This document shows, piece by piece, positions 8,146-18,394 of a stretch of 64,000 nucleotides of DNA. How positions within the stretch are numbered: the stretch's first letter is position 1; every line of letters begins with the position of its first letter. This stretch comes from Bacillus sp. HMF5848. GTDB lineage: Bacteria; Bacillota; Bacilli; Bacillales; HMF5848. Position numbers and translations under genes: made by a program. The notes under the pieces were generated by a model. The model saw only the letters and a program-made list of their open reading frames with translations. It searched no databases and had not been told where the DNA came from. The DNA lies in the NCBI RefSeq assembly GCF_003944835.1, contig NZ_RWIV01000001.1, forward strand, positions 1,093,501-1,157,500, written 5' to 3'.

Positions 8146-8398
8146 CATGTTCTAGTAAGTAGAATAAGAAGGGATTTCTAAGTAATGTATAGAAATCTTT
8201 TTATATACAGTTATTTGGAAAAAAAGGGTATACAGGTAGTGATATATTTTACAATAATCTATCAATAAATTCTTTAAGTATGAATAAAATTAATGTTGGC
8301 TTGCTGTTTCATAAGTTTTGAGTTATTGGTAACAGTCTTACAGCGGATGCAAGTAACATTTTAGTTCATATTCTTACAAACGATAAGGAGGTATGATT
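8146..8398. other. Intergenic stretch before the GH3 gene
   Basis: About 250 bp of AT-rich sequence. A weak hairpin (GATTTCTA near 8173 pairing with TAGAAATC near 8190, followed by five T) could be a second terminator. I see no frame with an SD and no convincing promoter. Confidence 0.4.
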
Positions 8399-10684
8399 GT
8401 GAAAGATGTAACAGCTTTAATCTCACAAATGACATTAGAGGAAAAAGCAAGCTTGTGTTCTGGGTTAGATTTCTGGCATTTAAAAGGTATTGAACGATTA
8501 GGAATTCCATCCGTTATGGTTACAGATGGACCTCATGGGTTACGAAAGCAAGCAAATGATGCCGATCATTTAGGTATTTATGATAGCGTACCAGCAACAT
8601 GCTTTCCCTCAGCTGTTGGATTAGCAAGTACATGGAATCGAGAGTTAGTAGAGCGTGTTGGTAAGGCATTAGGAAATGAAGCTCAAGCAGAAAAGGTGGC
8701 AGCACTACTCGGGCCTGGTGTTAACATAAAGCGCTCCCCGCTTTGTGGTAGAAACTTCGAATATTTTTCTGAAGACCCATATTTATCATCTGAAATGGCG
8801 ATTGCTCATATCAACGGTGTACAAAGCCAAGGTGTAGGAACTTCGTTAAAGCACTTCGCGGTAAACAATCAAGAGTATAGAAGAATGACAGTGGATGCAG
8901 TCGTTGATGAAAGAACACTTCGAGAAATATATTTAGCGAGCTTTGAAAATACGGTGAAAAAGGCACAGCCATGGACGGTGATGTGCTCATATAACAAGGT
9001 TAATGGCGAGTTTGCTTCACAACATAAAAGACTACTGACTGATATTTTAAGGGATGAATGGGGATTTGATGGATTGGTAGTTTCAGATTGGGGTGCTGTT
9101 GATGAGCGAGTAAAGGGTCTGCAAGCGGGTTTGGATCTTGAAATGCCCTCAAGCTATGGCAATGGAGATAATAAAATAGTGGAAGCAGTTAAAAATGGTA
9201 GTCTCTCAGAAGATGTGTTGAATCATGCTGTGGAGAGAATAGTAACATTTATTCTGAAATATATAAATAATGCTAACATAGATGCAACATACGATAAAGA
9301 AGAGCACCATACCCTTGCAAGGGAAGTAGCCGCAGAAAGTGTAGTTTTGTTGAAAAATGAAAATCAAATTTTGCCTCTATTGAGGAAAGGGACCATTTCT
9401 ATTATAGGTGCGCTAGCGAAAACTCCAAGATATCAAGGTGGAGGAAGCTCCCATGTCAATCCAACAAAAATAGATGACATTATCGGTGAAATACGTAAGT
9501 CTGCTAGTAACAATGTCAACGTGTTATTTGCGCTAGGATATGAGTTAGACAGTGATGCTATTAATGAGGACTTAGTAAAACAGGCTAGAGATGTAGCTGA
9601 ACAATCTGATGCTGTTGTGTTATTTGTTGGTCTACCTGATCGATATGAATCTGAGGGGTATGACCGAGAACATCTGCGTATCCCAGAGAATCAAAAAAAT
9701 CTCATTGAACAATTAGCTGAAATGCATGACAACTTAGTTGTTGTACTTAACAATGGTGCCCCGATTGAAATGCCGTGGCTTAAACAAGTAAAGGCTGTGC
9801 TCGAGGGCTACTTAGGTGGGCAAGCCTTTGGAGGAGCGATAGCTAAAATATTATTTGGCGATGTGAATCCAAGCGGAAAGCTAGCCGAGAGTTTTCCTGT
9901 CAAACTTTCTGATAATCCTTCGCACCTCAATTTTCCTGGTGATCGGGATACGGTAGAGTATAGAGAAGGAATATTTGTAGGGTATAGATACTACGACACG
10001 AAGGAAATAGACCCACTCTTCCCATTCGGCTATGGCTTGAGTTATACAAACTTTGAATACAGTGACTTACGGATTAGTTCCGACACAATAACAGATGTGG
10101 AAGCAGTGTATGTGTCACTAAAGGTAAAGAACGTTGGGAATATAAGAGGTAAAGATGTTGTTCAATTGTATGTAAGGGATGTGGAAAGTAACGTGACACG
10201 TCCTTTGAAGGAATTAGTAGGCTTTGATAAAGTTAGTTTAGAGCCAGGTGAGGAGAAGACCGTTACTTTTCATTTAGATAAGCGAGCATTTGCATATTAT
10301 AGTGTCGAGTTAAATGACTGGCATGTAGAGACAGGAGAGTTCCGAGTTTTAATTGGTCAATCCTCAAGAGATATTAAATTAGAGGGGTCAATATTTGTCG
10401 AGTCAACGGTACCTATTGTGAACAAGATTCATAGAAATACAACAGTGGGAGATATAATGGCAAATCCTATTCTTGCTCCTGTTGCTATGCAATTTTTAAA
10501 GAGTATGATGGAGGACAGTCCTCTTTCTGCAACTCAAAAAGAGGGGAATGCAAACGAAATGTTTGATGCTATGCTGAAACACATGCCATTACGTGCTATT
10601 GTTAATTTTAGTATGGGAGCTTTTACAGAAAAAATGCTAGAAAACATCATTGATACGCTTAATAGCATGCTAGATACAGAGTGA
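8399..10684 (+). CDS. Glycoside hydrolase family 3 (beta-glucosidase type)
   Basis: 761 residues from GTG 8399, 7 nt after AAGGAGG. The ATG at 8393 is only 1 nt away from that SD. The domains are an N-terminal GH3 barrel (nucleophile Asp about 230 in [17 protein letters not shown] substrate loop), a C-terminal GH3 domain with GGGSSHVNP, and a fibronectin-III-like domain (GKDVVQLYV...[10 protein letters not shown]). An ~85-residue extension follows. There is no signal peptide, so it is cytoplasmic and likely cleaves imported beta-linked or aryl glycosides to sugar. It is flanked by its own terminator and no sugar transporter is adjacent. Exact sugar specificity is unknown. Confidence 0.93.
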   Translation: MKDVTALISQMTLEEKASLCSGLDFWHLKGIERLGIPSVMVTDGPHGLRKQANDADHLGIYDSVPATCFPSAVGLASTWNRELVERVGKALGNEAQAEKVAALLGPGVNIKRSPLCGRNFEYFSEDPYLSSEMAIAHINGVQSQGVGTSLKHFAVNNQEYRRMTVDAVVDERTLREIYLASFENTVKKAQPWTVMCSYNKVNGEFASQHKRLLTDILRDEWGFDGLVVSDWGAVDERVKGLQAGLDLEMPSSYGNGDNKIVEAVKNGSLSEDVLNHAVERIVTFILKYINNANIDATYDKEEHHTLAREVAAESVVLLKNENQILPLLRKGTISIIGALAKTPRYQGGGSSHVNPTKIDDIIGEIRKSASNNVNVLFALGYELDSDAINEDLVKQARDVAEQSDAVVLFVGLPDRYESEGYDREHLRIPENQKNLIEQLAEMHDNLVVVLNNGAPIEMPWLKQVKAVLEGYLGGQAFGGAIAKILFGDVNPSGKLAESFPVKLSDNPSHLNFPGDRDTVEYREGIFVGYRYYDTKEIDPLFPFGYGLSYTNFEYSDLRISSDTITDVEAVYVSLKVKNVGNIRGKDVVQLYVRDVESNVTRPLKELVGFDKVSLEPGEEKTVTFHLDKRAFAYYSVELNDWHVETGEFRVLIGQSSRDIKLEGSIFVESTVPIVNKIHRNTTVGDIMANPILAPVAMQFLKSMMEDSPLSATQKEGNANEMFDAMLKHMPLRAIVNFSMGAFTEKMLENIIDTLNSMLDTE

Positions 10685-10690
10685 GTTGAA

Positions 10691-10722
10691 ACCGCTCGGG
10701 AATAAATCCTGAGTGGTTTTTG
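10691..10722 (+). terminator. Terminator after the GH3 gene
   Basis: A 10-bp stem ACCGCTCGGG / CCTGAGTGGT with two G-T pairs and a 7-nt loop, followed by a T run. Confidence 0.8.
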
Positions 10723-10924
10723 TTATGAAATTTGGATAAAAAAAAGAATATATTTTTGAGAATGAATGCTATAAAATCAGTATATCTTGCTGTTGAAATT
10801 GTTAATTTCGTAAAAGTAGGAACTATTCCATATCCGATTGAATTAACTCGTAATGGTTAAAAATACTACTACTATGCTTAGCATGAAAGCAGTAATGAAA
10901 ATGAGTTTAGGGAGTTAATTAACA

Positions 10925-11764
10925 ATGGATGTACTTTCTATTTTAAAGGCAATTATTTTAGGGATAGTGGAAGGCTTAACCGAATTTGCGCCTGTATCAT
11001 CAACCGGTCACATGATAATTGTGGATGATATGTGGTTGCAATCTGAAGAAATTCTAACGAAGTATGTAGCCAATACGTTCAAAATAGTGATTCAATTAGG
11101 GTCTATCCTCGCTGTCGTTGTTGTTTTTTGGAATAGATTTATTGATTTATTAGGATTGAATAAATTTTTAACAAAGGGTGAGGGGAATCAACGTACTACA
11201 CAGCGACTTACACTCTCTCAAGTTATCGTAGGCTTACTTCCTGCCGGTATTCTGGGAGTATTGTTTGAAGATTACATTGACGAATATTTATTTTCTATTC
11301 ATACCGTGTTGATAGGGTTAGTTATTGGAGCATTTCTTATGATTCTAGCTGACCGCTTAAGTTCAAAAAATCCTATCACTCAAACGGTCGATCAAATAAC
11401 CTATAAACAGGCATTAATTGTAGGTTGCATTCAATGCTTATCACTATGGCCGGGCTTCTCAAGGTCAGGTTCTACAATATCTGGTGGGGTAATTTTAGGT
11501 ATGAGTCACCGGGCGGCAGCTGATTTCACATTTATCATGGCTGTTCCTATAATGGTTGGTGCAAGTGGTTTATCTTTATTGAAAAACTGGCAATATTTCA
11601 CCCTTGACGCAATGCCTTTCTTCATAGCGGGTTTTATAAGTGCATTTGTATTTGCACTCATATCAATTCGTTTTTTCCTAAAGCTAATTAATAAAATAAA
11701 GCTTGTTCCATTCGCTATATATAGGATTGTATTAGCACTTGTTATTTTTGTAGTTTATTTCTAA
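10925..11764 (+). CDS. uppP: Undecaprenyl-diphosphatase UppP (BacA)
   Basis: 279 residues with about eight membrane segments. The two family signatures are present: EGLTEFAPVSSTGH (residues 16-29) and WPGFSRSGSTISGG (about 177-190). It dephosphorylates undecaprenyl pyrophosphate to recycle the carrier lipid for peptidoglycan and teichoic acid synthesis, and confers bacitracin tolerance. AGGGAG precedes ATG 10925. The gene is monocistronic and ends at a terminator shared with the convergent permease. Confidence 0.96.
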   Translation: MDVLSILKAIILGIVEGLTEFAPVSSTGHMIIVDDMWLQSEEILTKYVANTFKIVIQLGSILAVVVVFWNRFIDLLGLNKFLTKGEGNQRTTQRLTLSQVIVGLLPAGILGVLFEDYIDEYLFSIHTVLIGLVIGAFLMILADRLSSKNPITQTVDQITYKQALIVGCIQCLSLWPGFSRSGSTISGGVILGMSHRAAADFTFIMAVPIMVGASGLSLLKNWQYFTLDAMPFFIAGFISAFVFALISIRFFLKLINKIKLVPFAIYRIVLALVIFVVYF

Positions 11765-11778
11765 TATTGAACGAAAAA

Positions 11779-11802
11779 AGAGATTGTCGATTGACAATCT
11801 CT
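11779..11802. terminator. Bidirectional terminator between uppP and the permease
   Basis: A perfect 10-bp stem (AGAGATTGTC / GACAATCTCT) with loop GATT. A TTTTTT run on the minus strand and CTTTCTT-type sequence on the plus strand serve the two convergent genes. Confidence 0.9.
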
Positions 11803-11858
11803 TTCTTACTATGGGATCGGAAGGCTAGAAAAAAAGGTAAATATTTTAATGAAAATAC

Positions 11859-13283
11859 CTATAGGAGGAACATTGCAAATATTGTTGTTACTATTAGCCC
11901 TATCGTGACTGGCAAGAGGTTTTTGCGAGCTAATTCAAACGGATCCACACCACAAATAGCAGCAGCAGGAATTAAAGCCCATGGTACAAGTGTACCGCCA
12001 CCAACCCAAATCGCTGCGATTTGTCCAAGTGCTGTTAGCGTAGCGGCACTTGTGTCAATGGCTACTGCGAATAATTGAGCAATTGAGCCAGCAAGTGAAA
12101 TGCCAGAAAAGCCTGAACCATCTAACCCTGTAATAGCTCCAACTGTAGTTAACGTAATAGCTCCAACTGTTGCGTTTAAAGGAACATTATTCGCTAATGC
12201 CACACCAAGGTCATTAACAATTCCGTTTGAACCAGCAGGTAAAAACTCTCCGATAATCTTTGTAAAACCAGAGTCGCCCAGATAGAAAAAAGCAGCTATC
12301 GGAATGACAGGTCCAAATACTTTAAATCCAAATTGAAAGCCCTCGATTAAATATTGAGTTGTTTCTTCTAATCCTTTATTCTTATGAGCACTTAAAGCAA
12401 TGATTAACAAAATAAAGATCGACGTTCCTCCAATTAGTGCCGTTGCATCTCCACCTTGTAAGTTAAACGCAAACATAGCCAAAATATTTAATGCAAATAA
12501 AACAGGAATTAGGAGTGCTATTAAACGTTTTGAGTTGGTAGATAATAATTGTTTTAGCTCTTTTTTCTCCTGGTGACTGAGGTCTTCGGTTAGTGGATTT
12601 GTGTGAGGAGAACTATCACCATTTCCTGAAGATAAACGTCCCTTTTTCATATCTCTCCGAAGAAAAATAAATGCCACAACAGTTGTTACAACACCCATCA
12701 CAATAACTAACGGAACACTTGCCGCCACAACATCTTGTACAGGAAGTCCTGCAGCATCTGCTGTTAATTTCGGAGCAGCTTGAATGACGAAATCCCCTGA
12801 TAAGGCTATTCCATGACCAAATAAGTTCATTGCCATAGCCACCCCTAGTGCTGGCAAGCCAACACGAACAGCAACTGGTAGTAAAACAGCACCAAGTAAG
12901 GCAACAGCAGGGGATGGCCAGAAAAACCAAGAGATAACCATCATTAAAATACCAATGACCCAATATGCTAACGCAGGTGTACGGATTAGCTTTGTAAATG
13001 GTGATATCATAACATCATTGACACCTGTTACCGTTAATGCCCTACTCATAGCAACAATAATCGAGATTACAAGAATTGTAGATAGAAGCTCTGTAATAGC
13101 AAAAGCAAAACTATTAAAAATACCACTAACAGAAGAGGTTAAGCTTCCTGTCGCTACAAACGCTAGTAAAAATATTCCGGCTATACATATTAATGTTGTG
13201 TCACGACGGAAAATCATAAAGCCAATGATTAACCCTATAAATATGACGTAAATCCAATGAAGTGCAGTTAATGTCACTAACAC
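11859..13283 (-). CDS. Polytopic permease, ion-transporter (ArsB/NhaD- or DcuC-like) type, substrate unknown
   Basis: 474 residues with about twelve hydrophobic segments in two halves, separated by a charged loop (about residues 205-245, rich in Ser, Glu and Lys). A GTG start at 13283 follows AGGAGG by 9 nt. The two-halves layout and the small-residue re-entrant stretches (FGHGIALSGDFVIQAAP; SGISLAGSIAQLFAVAIDTSAAT) suggest the ion-transporter superfamily. No substrate is evident and no enzyme genes are linked. I recognise the type but not a characterised member. It could be an uptake or an efflux carrier. Confidence 0.65.
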   Translation of the reverse strand: MLVTLTALHWIYVIFIGLIIGFMIFRRDTTLICIAGIFLLAFVATGSLTSSVSGIFNSFAFAITELLSTILVISIIVAMSRALTVTGVNDVMISPFTKLIRTPALAYWVIGILMMVISWFFWPSPAVALLGAVLLPVAVRVGLPALGVAMAMNLFGHGIALSGDFVIQAAPKLTADAAGLPVQDVVAASVPLVIVMGVVTTVVAFIFLRRDMKKGRLSSGNGDSSPHTNPLTEDLSHQEKKELKQLLSTNSKRLIALLIPVLFALNILAMFAFNLQGGDATALIGGTSIFILLIIALSAHKNKGLEETTQYLIEGFQFGFKVFGPVIPIAAFFYLGDSGFTKIIGEFLPAGSNGIVNDLGVALANNVPLNATVGAITLTTVGAITGLDGSGFSGISLAGSIAQLFAVAIDTSAATLTALGQIAAIWVGGGTLVPWALIPAAAICGVDPFELARKNLLPVTIGLIVTTIFAMFLL

Positions 13284-13299
13284 CTAGATCATCCTCCTA

Positions 13300-13732
13300 A
13301 ACTCTTTCTTATTGAGATTTTGTAGCTAAATTAATGTCTAGCTACAGGTGCCCAAACACTAGTGATGCTTCGCCCTCCTTCTTACGAGTAGTCAACATCG
13401 AATCTATGCTTCGTCTGGTTATCTCATACGAAGCGCTCTGGCCGCTTGAATAGCGTAGTAATGATGACGTGAAAGGACTGTCGATCAGCCTTATAAGCCG
13501 GTAGACAAGCACTTCGCTATACCCTATGCGGTGAGTAGTAATATAGAGTATGGGGATGAACGCCTATGTGTGAAAGTGAATATAAACATAAGTAAAAATT
13601 ATCAGTCTTAAGACTGAGATAAGAGCGGACTAAGGATTGTACTAGGTCTTACAAAAAAGCTTTACAATGAAAGCAGGTAAATTGATAATCTTTGTCAAAG
13701 TAAATAATGAGACAAAGCTGGGGGCGAAAAGA
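13300..13732. other. Intergenic region with a degenerate Bacillus repeat
   Basis: About 13335-13560 contains a TGTCTAGCTAC-type start, CTTCGCCCTCCTTCTTACGA and further CTTCG-rich palindromic fragments. It resembles a decayed copy of a common intergenic repeat of Bacillus genomes, judged from memory. No gene is seen. An in-frame ATG at 13667 extends liaF upstream but has no SD. Confidence 0.4.
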
Positions 13733-14509
13733 ATGAATGATAAATCTAAATCTTTAGTTGTTGCAACAATCCTTGTTGGCCTAGGTGTTTTGTTGATATT
13801 TGTCAACATTGGCGTTATTTCCTTTGGGATTTGGGAGCTTTTTGTTAATTTTTATCCGGTTTTGTTTTTGATAATCGGTTCAAGTGGCATCGCAAAAGCT
13901 ATCCGATCTAGAGGTCATGATGGCTTGTTTTCCGCACTGTTTTTCACAACAGCGGGATTATTACTAATATTAGATCGATTAGGAGTCATATTTTTCGAGT
14001 TGCGGATGGTATGGCAGCTGTGGCCTGTTATTCTTGTGTATTTAGGAATTAAAGCTTTATTAGGAGACATGCTTACCGTCACGGTTGATACTGATGATAA
14101 AGATGTAGCTTGGATAGACGACGAGGACTATAACACTGTTAAAAAGGGAGGTCGCTTCTCTATTGGTGATATAAAATTCTCGAAACCAGATTGGCAGCTA
14201 GAGCCGTTACATTTAAAAAATGGAATTGGTGATTATTACTTCGACCTTACAAAAGCATATATACCAGATATGGAAACTCCTATTTATATCGAAGGAACGA
14301 TTGGGGATGTCAAAATGTTAATCCCTGACGATTTGCCAGTGAAGGTGCACGCTTATGTGAAAATTGGGGATGTGCGAGTTATGCAATTAAAAGAAGATGG
14401 TACAAATCGACAAGTAACATATGTGTCAGATGAGTACGACCAAGCCATCAGAAAGGTTAATATACACATTCGTTTGAAAATTGGTTCTGTCAAAATAGAT
14501 TCTATATAA
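13733..14509 (+). CDS. liaF: LiaF, negative regulator of the LiaRS system
   Basis: 258 residues from ATG 13733, preceded by a purine-rich GGGGGCGAAAAG. The longer frame from 13667 adds residues without an SD. Four hydrophobic segments occupy about residues 8-110. A C-terminal beta-rich domain follows (GDIKFSKPDW, IEGTIGDVKMLIPDDLPVKVHAYVKIGDVRV), which is the LiaF/DUF2154 domain. In B. subtilis LiaF holds LiaS inactive until cell-wall antibiotics act. It starts a tight three-gene operon. The liaIHG effectors that precede liaF in B. subtilis are absent here. Confidence 0.9.
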   Translation: MNDKSKSLVVATILVGLGVLLIFVNIGVISFGIWELFVNFYPVLFLIIGSSGIAKAIRSRGHDGLFSALFFTTAGLLLILDRLGVIFFELRMVWQLWPVILVYLGIKALLGDMLTVTVDTDDKDVAWIDDEDYNTVKKGGRFSIGDIKFSKPDWQLEPLHLKNGIGDYYFDLTKAYIPDMETPIYIEGTIGDVKMLIPDDLPVKVHAYVKIGDVRVMQLKEDGTNRQVTYVSDEYDQAIRKVNIHIRLKIGSVKIDSI

Positions 14510-14522
14510 AGGATGTGATGGC

Positions 14523-15584
14523 TTGTTTCAAAAGATTCGAAGTATCCGTTATTTGTTTGTTAAATCACACATATATGCAACAGCTGTAACGGCCATCATT
14601 TTATATGCCGTTGTGCACATAGCTTCAACTGTCAATGACATAGATGTACCACTTACAGCTAGCTTGCTTTTCTTAATAGTGGCAATTCTTCTTTCTATTA
14701 TGTTAGGAGCTTTCATAGGCTTTCGGAATAGCTATCACATAAAAACAAAGCTAGAGGATGTTTCAACATATATTGCAACATTATCTAGAGGAACGCTGTC
14801 CAAACGAATGGATATACAGGATAGCGATGAGATTGGTAGAATTGCTGCTGAACTAAATATGTTAGCCGCTCAAATTGAAGGCCAAGTATGGTCGTTACAA
14901 AAGCTTGCTAATGAGAAGGCGGACCTTGCTCAAAAAGCACATGCTGCTGCCATCATCGAAGAAAGACAACGTCTTGCTAGAGATCTCCATGATGCGGTTA
15001 GTCAGCAGCTTTTTGCTCTTAGTATGATGAGTTCAGCCGTGATTCGCTTACAGGATAGAAACCCTGAGATGGCTAAGAAGCAAATGGCTGAAATTGCAGA
15101 GATTGCATCGAAAGCTCAAGGGGAAATGAGGGCGTTACTACTTCACCTCCGACCAGTTCACCTTTCTAACGATACGTTAGACGAGGGAGTTCGTAAGCTT
15201 GTAGAAGAGTTGCAAGTGAAAACGAATATTTTGTTCCGCTTACAGGTTGAGAAGGTAAACCTTCCGCATGGAACGGAGGATCATTTGTTTCGTATTATTC
15301 AAGAAGCGCTATCAAATATTTTAAGACATTCTGATGCCACAACTGTTACTGTACAGATCACGAATAAACCTAAAAGCATTCATGTGTTTATAGGTGACAA
15401 TGGAAAAGGATTCGATATTACGGAAACAAAAGTAGCTTCGTATGGATTAAGAACAATGAAGGAACGTTGCTATGAGTTAGGTGGCACTATTTCTGTTCGA
15501 AGTCGTTTGCAAGAGGGAACGTACATAACGATAACAATACCTCATGAGGAAGGGGGCTTAATTCAAGATGACAAAGCCAATTAA
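14523..15584 (+). CDS. liaS: Sensor histidine kinase LiaS
   Basis: 353 residues from TTG 14523, preceded by AAGGATGTGATGG, close to a full anti-SD complement. Two membrane segments (about 17-37 and 46-68) with a very short external loop make it an intramembrane-sensing kinase. A HAMP-like stretch lies at 70-122, the phospho-acceptor is His156 in RLARDLHDAVSQQLF (HisKA_3), and the ATPase has the DNGKGFD box. It phosphorylates LiaR and is restrained by LiaF. It overlaps liaR by 17 bp. Confidence 0.93.
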   Translation: MFQKIRSIRYLFVKSHIYATAVTAIILYAVVHIASTVNDIDVPLTASLLFLIVAILLSIMLGAFIGFRNSYHIKTKLEDVSTYIATLSRGTLSKRMDIQDSDEIGRIAAELNMLAAQIEGQVWSLQKLANEKADLAQKAHAAAIIEERQRLARDLHDAVSQQLFALSMMSSAVIRLQDRNPEMAKKQMAEIAEIASKAQGEMRALLLHLRPVHLSNDTLDEGVRKLVEELQVKTNILFRLQVEKVNLPHGTEDHLFRIIQEALSNILRHSDATTVTVQITNKPKSIHVFIGDNGKGFDITETKVASYGLRTMKERCYELGGTISVRSRLQEGTYITITIPHEEGGLIQDDKAN

Positions 15585-16203
15585 AGTGGTAGTGGTAGAT
15601 GATCATGAGATGGTCCGAAAAGGATTGCTAATGTATTTAAGTACGGAGCCTTTAATAGAAATTGTTGGAGAAGCATCAAGTGGTAAACAAGCAGTTGACA
15701 TTGTGCGAAAAGAAATGCCGGATGTTGTTCTTATGGATCTACTGATGGAAAATGGAAATGGGATTGATGCAACGAAGGCTATTATGGAATTTCACTCAAC
15801 ATGCAAAATTATTATAATTACAAGCTACTATGATGATGAACAAGTTTTTCCAGCTATTGAAGCTGGGGCATTTAGCTATATGTTGAAAACTTCAAATGGA
15901 GAGGAAATATTAGATGCCATTTTTAAGGCCCAGCAAGGGGAGCCTAAAATAGAGCCGAAGGTAGCAAGCAAGATGATGAATCGTTTCCGAAGAGAAGAGC
16001 GAAAGCTTCATGATGACTTAACGGAACGCGAAATAGAGGTTTTGCGTTGTATTGGCAACGGGTTAACGAATCAAGAAATAGCGGACAAACTATTTATTAG
16101 CATTAAGACGGTAAAGACTCATGTTAGTAATATTTTATTAAAATTAGAAGTAGCAGACCGTACACAAGCAGCTATATATGCAAATAGAAATAATATTATT
16201 TAA
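15568..16203 (+). CDS. liaR: Response regulator LiaR
   Basis: 211 residues, NarL/LuxR family. The receiver domain has DD at 11-12, the phospho-acceptor Asp57 (VVLMDLLM) and Lys107-type KTS. The LuxR helix-turn-helix (LTEREIEVLRCIGNGLTNQEIADKL..KTVKTHVSNIL) lies at about 149-195. It is the partner of LiaS in cell-envelope stress. Its target promoters are not evident in the window. Confidence 0.93.
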   Translation: MTKPIKVVVVDDHEMVRKGLLMYLSTEPLIEIVGEASSGKQAVDIVRKEMPDVVLMDLLMENGNGIDATKAIMEFHSTCKIIIITSYYDDEQVFPAIEAGAFSYMLKTSNGEEILDAIFKAQQGEPKIEPKVASKMMNRFRREERKLHDDLTEREIEVLRCIGNGLTNQEIADKLFISIKTVKTHVSNILLKLEVADRTQAAIYANRNNII

Positions 16204-16246
16204 GTGTAGGGGCTCTATAGATTAGAGAGCCCCTACACTTTTTCTT
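16202..16246 (+). terminator. Terminator after liaFSR
   Basis: A perfect 15-bp stem (AAGTGTAGGGGCTCT and its complement) with a 9-nt loop, followed by TTTCTT. Confidence 0.9.
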
Positions 16247-16337
16247 ACGCTGTATAAACACTCATAATGTAGTGAGCTCGATGTTTTGAATTAAATCAAC
16301 AATGCTGTCAATTTGTCTGTATGTGTACGTGCACTAC

Positions 16338-16844
16338 TTATTCAGATAATTTTGGCGGAACAAATGTCTTCACATAAGATGGGCGAGGAAAGATAGATTT
16401 TTGTTGATCAATTCCTGCAGATGTACCACGTTTTGTATGTGCTTTTTCATAGGCTTTCGATTCCTGCCATTTGTTAAAGCTTTCCTGCTTGTCCCATAGG
16501 GTCATAATAATGTACGTATCTGTATCTAGTGGACGTAACACACGTATTGCAACAAAGCCAGGCTCTGATTCAATGAGACGTGCGCGGTTCATAAAACGAT
16601 TTTCAAATACAGAGCGCCCTTCATCTATCACAGGTATGTTATTAAACACTGCAAAACCAGCCTCATCAAAAGAACCAGTTGAATCTAACACCTCGTAATT
16701 ACGAGAAGATTCAAACAAACCTTCTCCTTCTGTTTCATGGATTAAAATTCCTTCATTATCATCTTCCATTAATAACAGCATGTTATCTTCACTGATCCTC
16801 TGTAAATAGTCATGTGTGCCGCTTGTTATGTAAAGTTTTTTCAT
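16338..16844 (-). CDS. hmoB: Haem-degrading monooxygenase HmoB
   Basis: 168 residues from ATG 16844, 6 nt after GAGGTG. The longer frame starts inside that SD. The N-terminal half is a divergent domain. The C-terminal ABM/IsdG-like domain (about residues 65-145) shows the Asn of FNNIPV, the Trp of MTLWDKQESF and the His of YEKAHTKRG, consistent with the Asn-Trp-His triad of haem monooxygenases. It opens haem to release iron. It lies beside and divergent from hemEHY, as in B. subtilis, so haem synthesis and breakdown are neighbours. Confidence 0.9.
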   Translation of the reverse strand: MKKLYITSGTHDYLQRISEDNMLLLMEDDNEGILIHETEGEGLFESSRNYEVLDSTGSFDEAGFAVFNNIPVIDEGRSVFENRFMNRARLIESEPGFVAIRVLRPLDTDTYIIMTLWDKQESFNKWQESKAYEKAHTKRGTSAGIDQQKSIFPRPSYVKTFVPPKLSE

Positions 16845-17266
16845 TTTTTTCACCTCAATGTGTAATAATGAATCATATAATCAGTATAGCCTTGTTGTGA
16901 AAAATGTTCCAATATAGTGCACGCTCTATGTGTGGCATACAAAATGCATTCATAAGTAAAAGTTCCAACAAGGGGCACGCATATTATTTACATTAATTCG
17001 AGTCTCCTTCCTAAAAAATATGAAGTGAACCCCAACACAGTTTAATAAATTCTAGTCGAATTTTTGACATTTAAGAGTGTTACCTATACAACAATAGTAG
17101 AAACAGTTATATTGGTAGAGTATCTAAAAATTTAATTAATTAAAATCACTAAAAAGTGAACATATTACAGACTATTGATGAGTCTTGCAGGTGATGTTTG
17201 TTTGCGAGAGTTGTACATAAGATAGTATTATTTGTATTGAACTAAAAGATGGGGTGAAACTATATC
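16845..17266. other. hmoB-hemE divergent intergenic region
   Basis: It holds an imperfect 19-bp direct repeat (GTTCCAAtatagtGCACGC at 16906-16924 and a 15/19 match at 16962-16980) and a candidate hemE promoter (separate entry). No gene and no Fur-type palindrome was recognised. Confidence 0.45.
17064..17092 (+). promoter_or_regulatory. Candidate hemEHY promoter
   Basis: A consensus TTGACA at 17064-17069 with TACAAC 17 bp downstream (17087-17092). A TATACA at 15-bp spacing is an alternative. The leader to hemE would be about 170 nt. Confidence 0.4.
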
Positions 17267-18310
17267 ATGGTAACAAACCGTGCATTTAATGACACGTTTT
17301 TAAAAGCGTGTTTAGGGGAAAAAACAGATTATGTACCAGTGTGGTATATGCGTCAAGCAGGACGTTCACAGCCAGAGTATCGCGCTTTAAAAGAAAAGTA
17401 CTCTCTATTTGAGATTACACATCAACCAGAACTATGTGCGTATGTGACGCGCCTACCTGTTGAACAATATGATGTTGATGCGGCAATACTTTATAAAGAC
17501 ATTATGTCTCCACTGCCTGCTATTGGAGTAGATGTTGATATTAAAACAGGGATTGGTCCGGTCATTGATAACCCGATTCGCTCTTTAGCAGATGTTGAAG
17601 CATTAGGTGAGATTCATCCAGAGGAAGACGTTCCATACGTGTTAGAAACAATTCGTCTGTTAACAACAGAACAGTTGTCTGTTCCTTTAATAGGCTTTGC
17701 AGGCGCTCCTTTTACACTAGCTAGCTACATGATCGAGGGCGGTCCATCAAAAAATTATAATAAAACAAAAGCATTTATGTATACAGAGCCTAAAGCTTGG
17801 TTTGCGTTAATGGATAAGCTAGCTGATATGACTATTACATATGTTAAATCACAAATAAAAGCAGGGGCGAGGGCGATTCAAATTTTCGACTCATGGGTTG
17901 GTGCATTAAATGTTGCTGACTATCGCCAATTCATCAAGCCTGTTATGCATAGAATTTTTACTGCTTTACGTGAAGAAAATGTTCCACTCATTATGTTTGG
18001 AGTAGGAGCAAGTCATTTAGCGATGGAATGGCATGACTTGCCGGTGGATGTTGTAGGACTTGATTGGCGTTTGCAAATAGCTGAAGCACGTTCGCTTGGC
18101 ATTACGAAAACTGTCCAAGGAAACCTTGATCCCGCTATCTTGCTCGCACCTTGGCCAGTTATAGAAGAAAGAGTTAAAGCTATACTTGATCAAGGTCTTA
18201 TTACACCAGGTTATATTTTTAACCTTGGTCACGGTGTATTTCCGGAAGTACAGCCTGAAACATTAAAACAGCTAACTAAGTTTGTTCATACGTATACAGC
18301 TACAAAATAA
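17267..18310 (+). CDS. hemE: Uroporphyrinogen decarboxylase HemE
   Basis: 347 residues, normal length. The N-terminal motif [14 protein letters not shown] (about 25-38) supplies the arginines that hold the acetate side chains. The central [17 protein letters not shown] and the late [11 protein letters not shown] and [10 protein letters not shown] segments are conserved. It decarboxylates uroporphyrinogen III to coproporphyrinogen III. It is the first gene of hemE-hemH-hemY, with an 84-bp gap to hemH. Confidence 0.97.
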   Translation: MVTNRAFNDTFLKACLGEKTDYVPVWYMRQAGRSQPEYRALKEKYSLFEITHQPELCAYVTRLPVEQYDVDAAILYKDIMSPLPAIGVDVDIKTGIGPVIDNPIRSLADVEALGEIHPEEDVPYVLETIRLLTTEQLSVPLIGFAGAPFTLASYMIEGGPSKNYNKTKAFMYTEPKAWFALMDKLADMTITYVKSQIKAGARAIQIFDSWVGALNVADYRQFIKPVMHRIFTALREENVPLIMFGVGASHLAMEWHDLPVDVVGLDWRLQIAEARSLGITKTVQGNLDPAILLAPWPVIEERVKAILDQGLITPGYIFNLGHGVFPEVQPETLKQLTKFVHTYTATK

Positions 18311-18394
18311 TACAAAATCCTGCACTTATTTTTTGCAAAGCACGTGATAGTATTGCAAAATAGTGCCTAGAACAATAAAAAATGAGGTGTAAGG

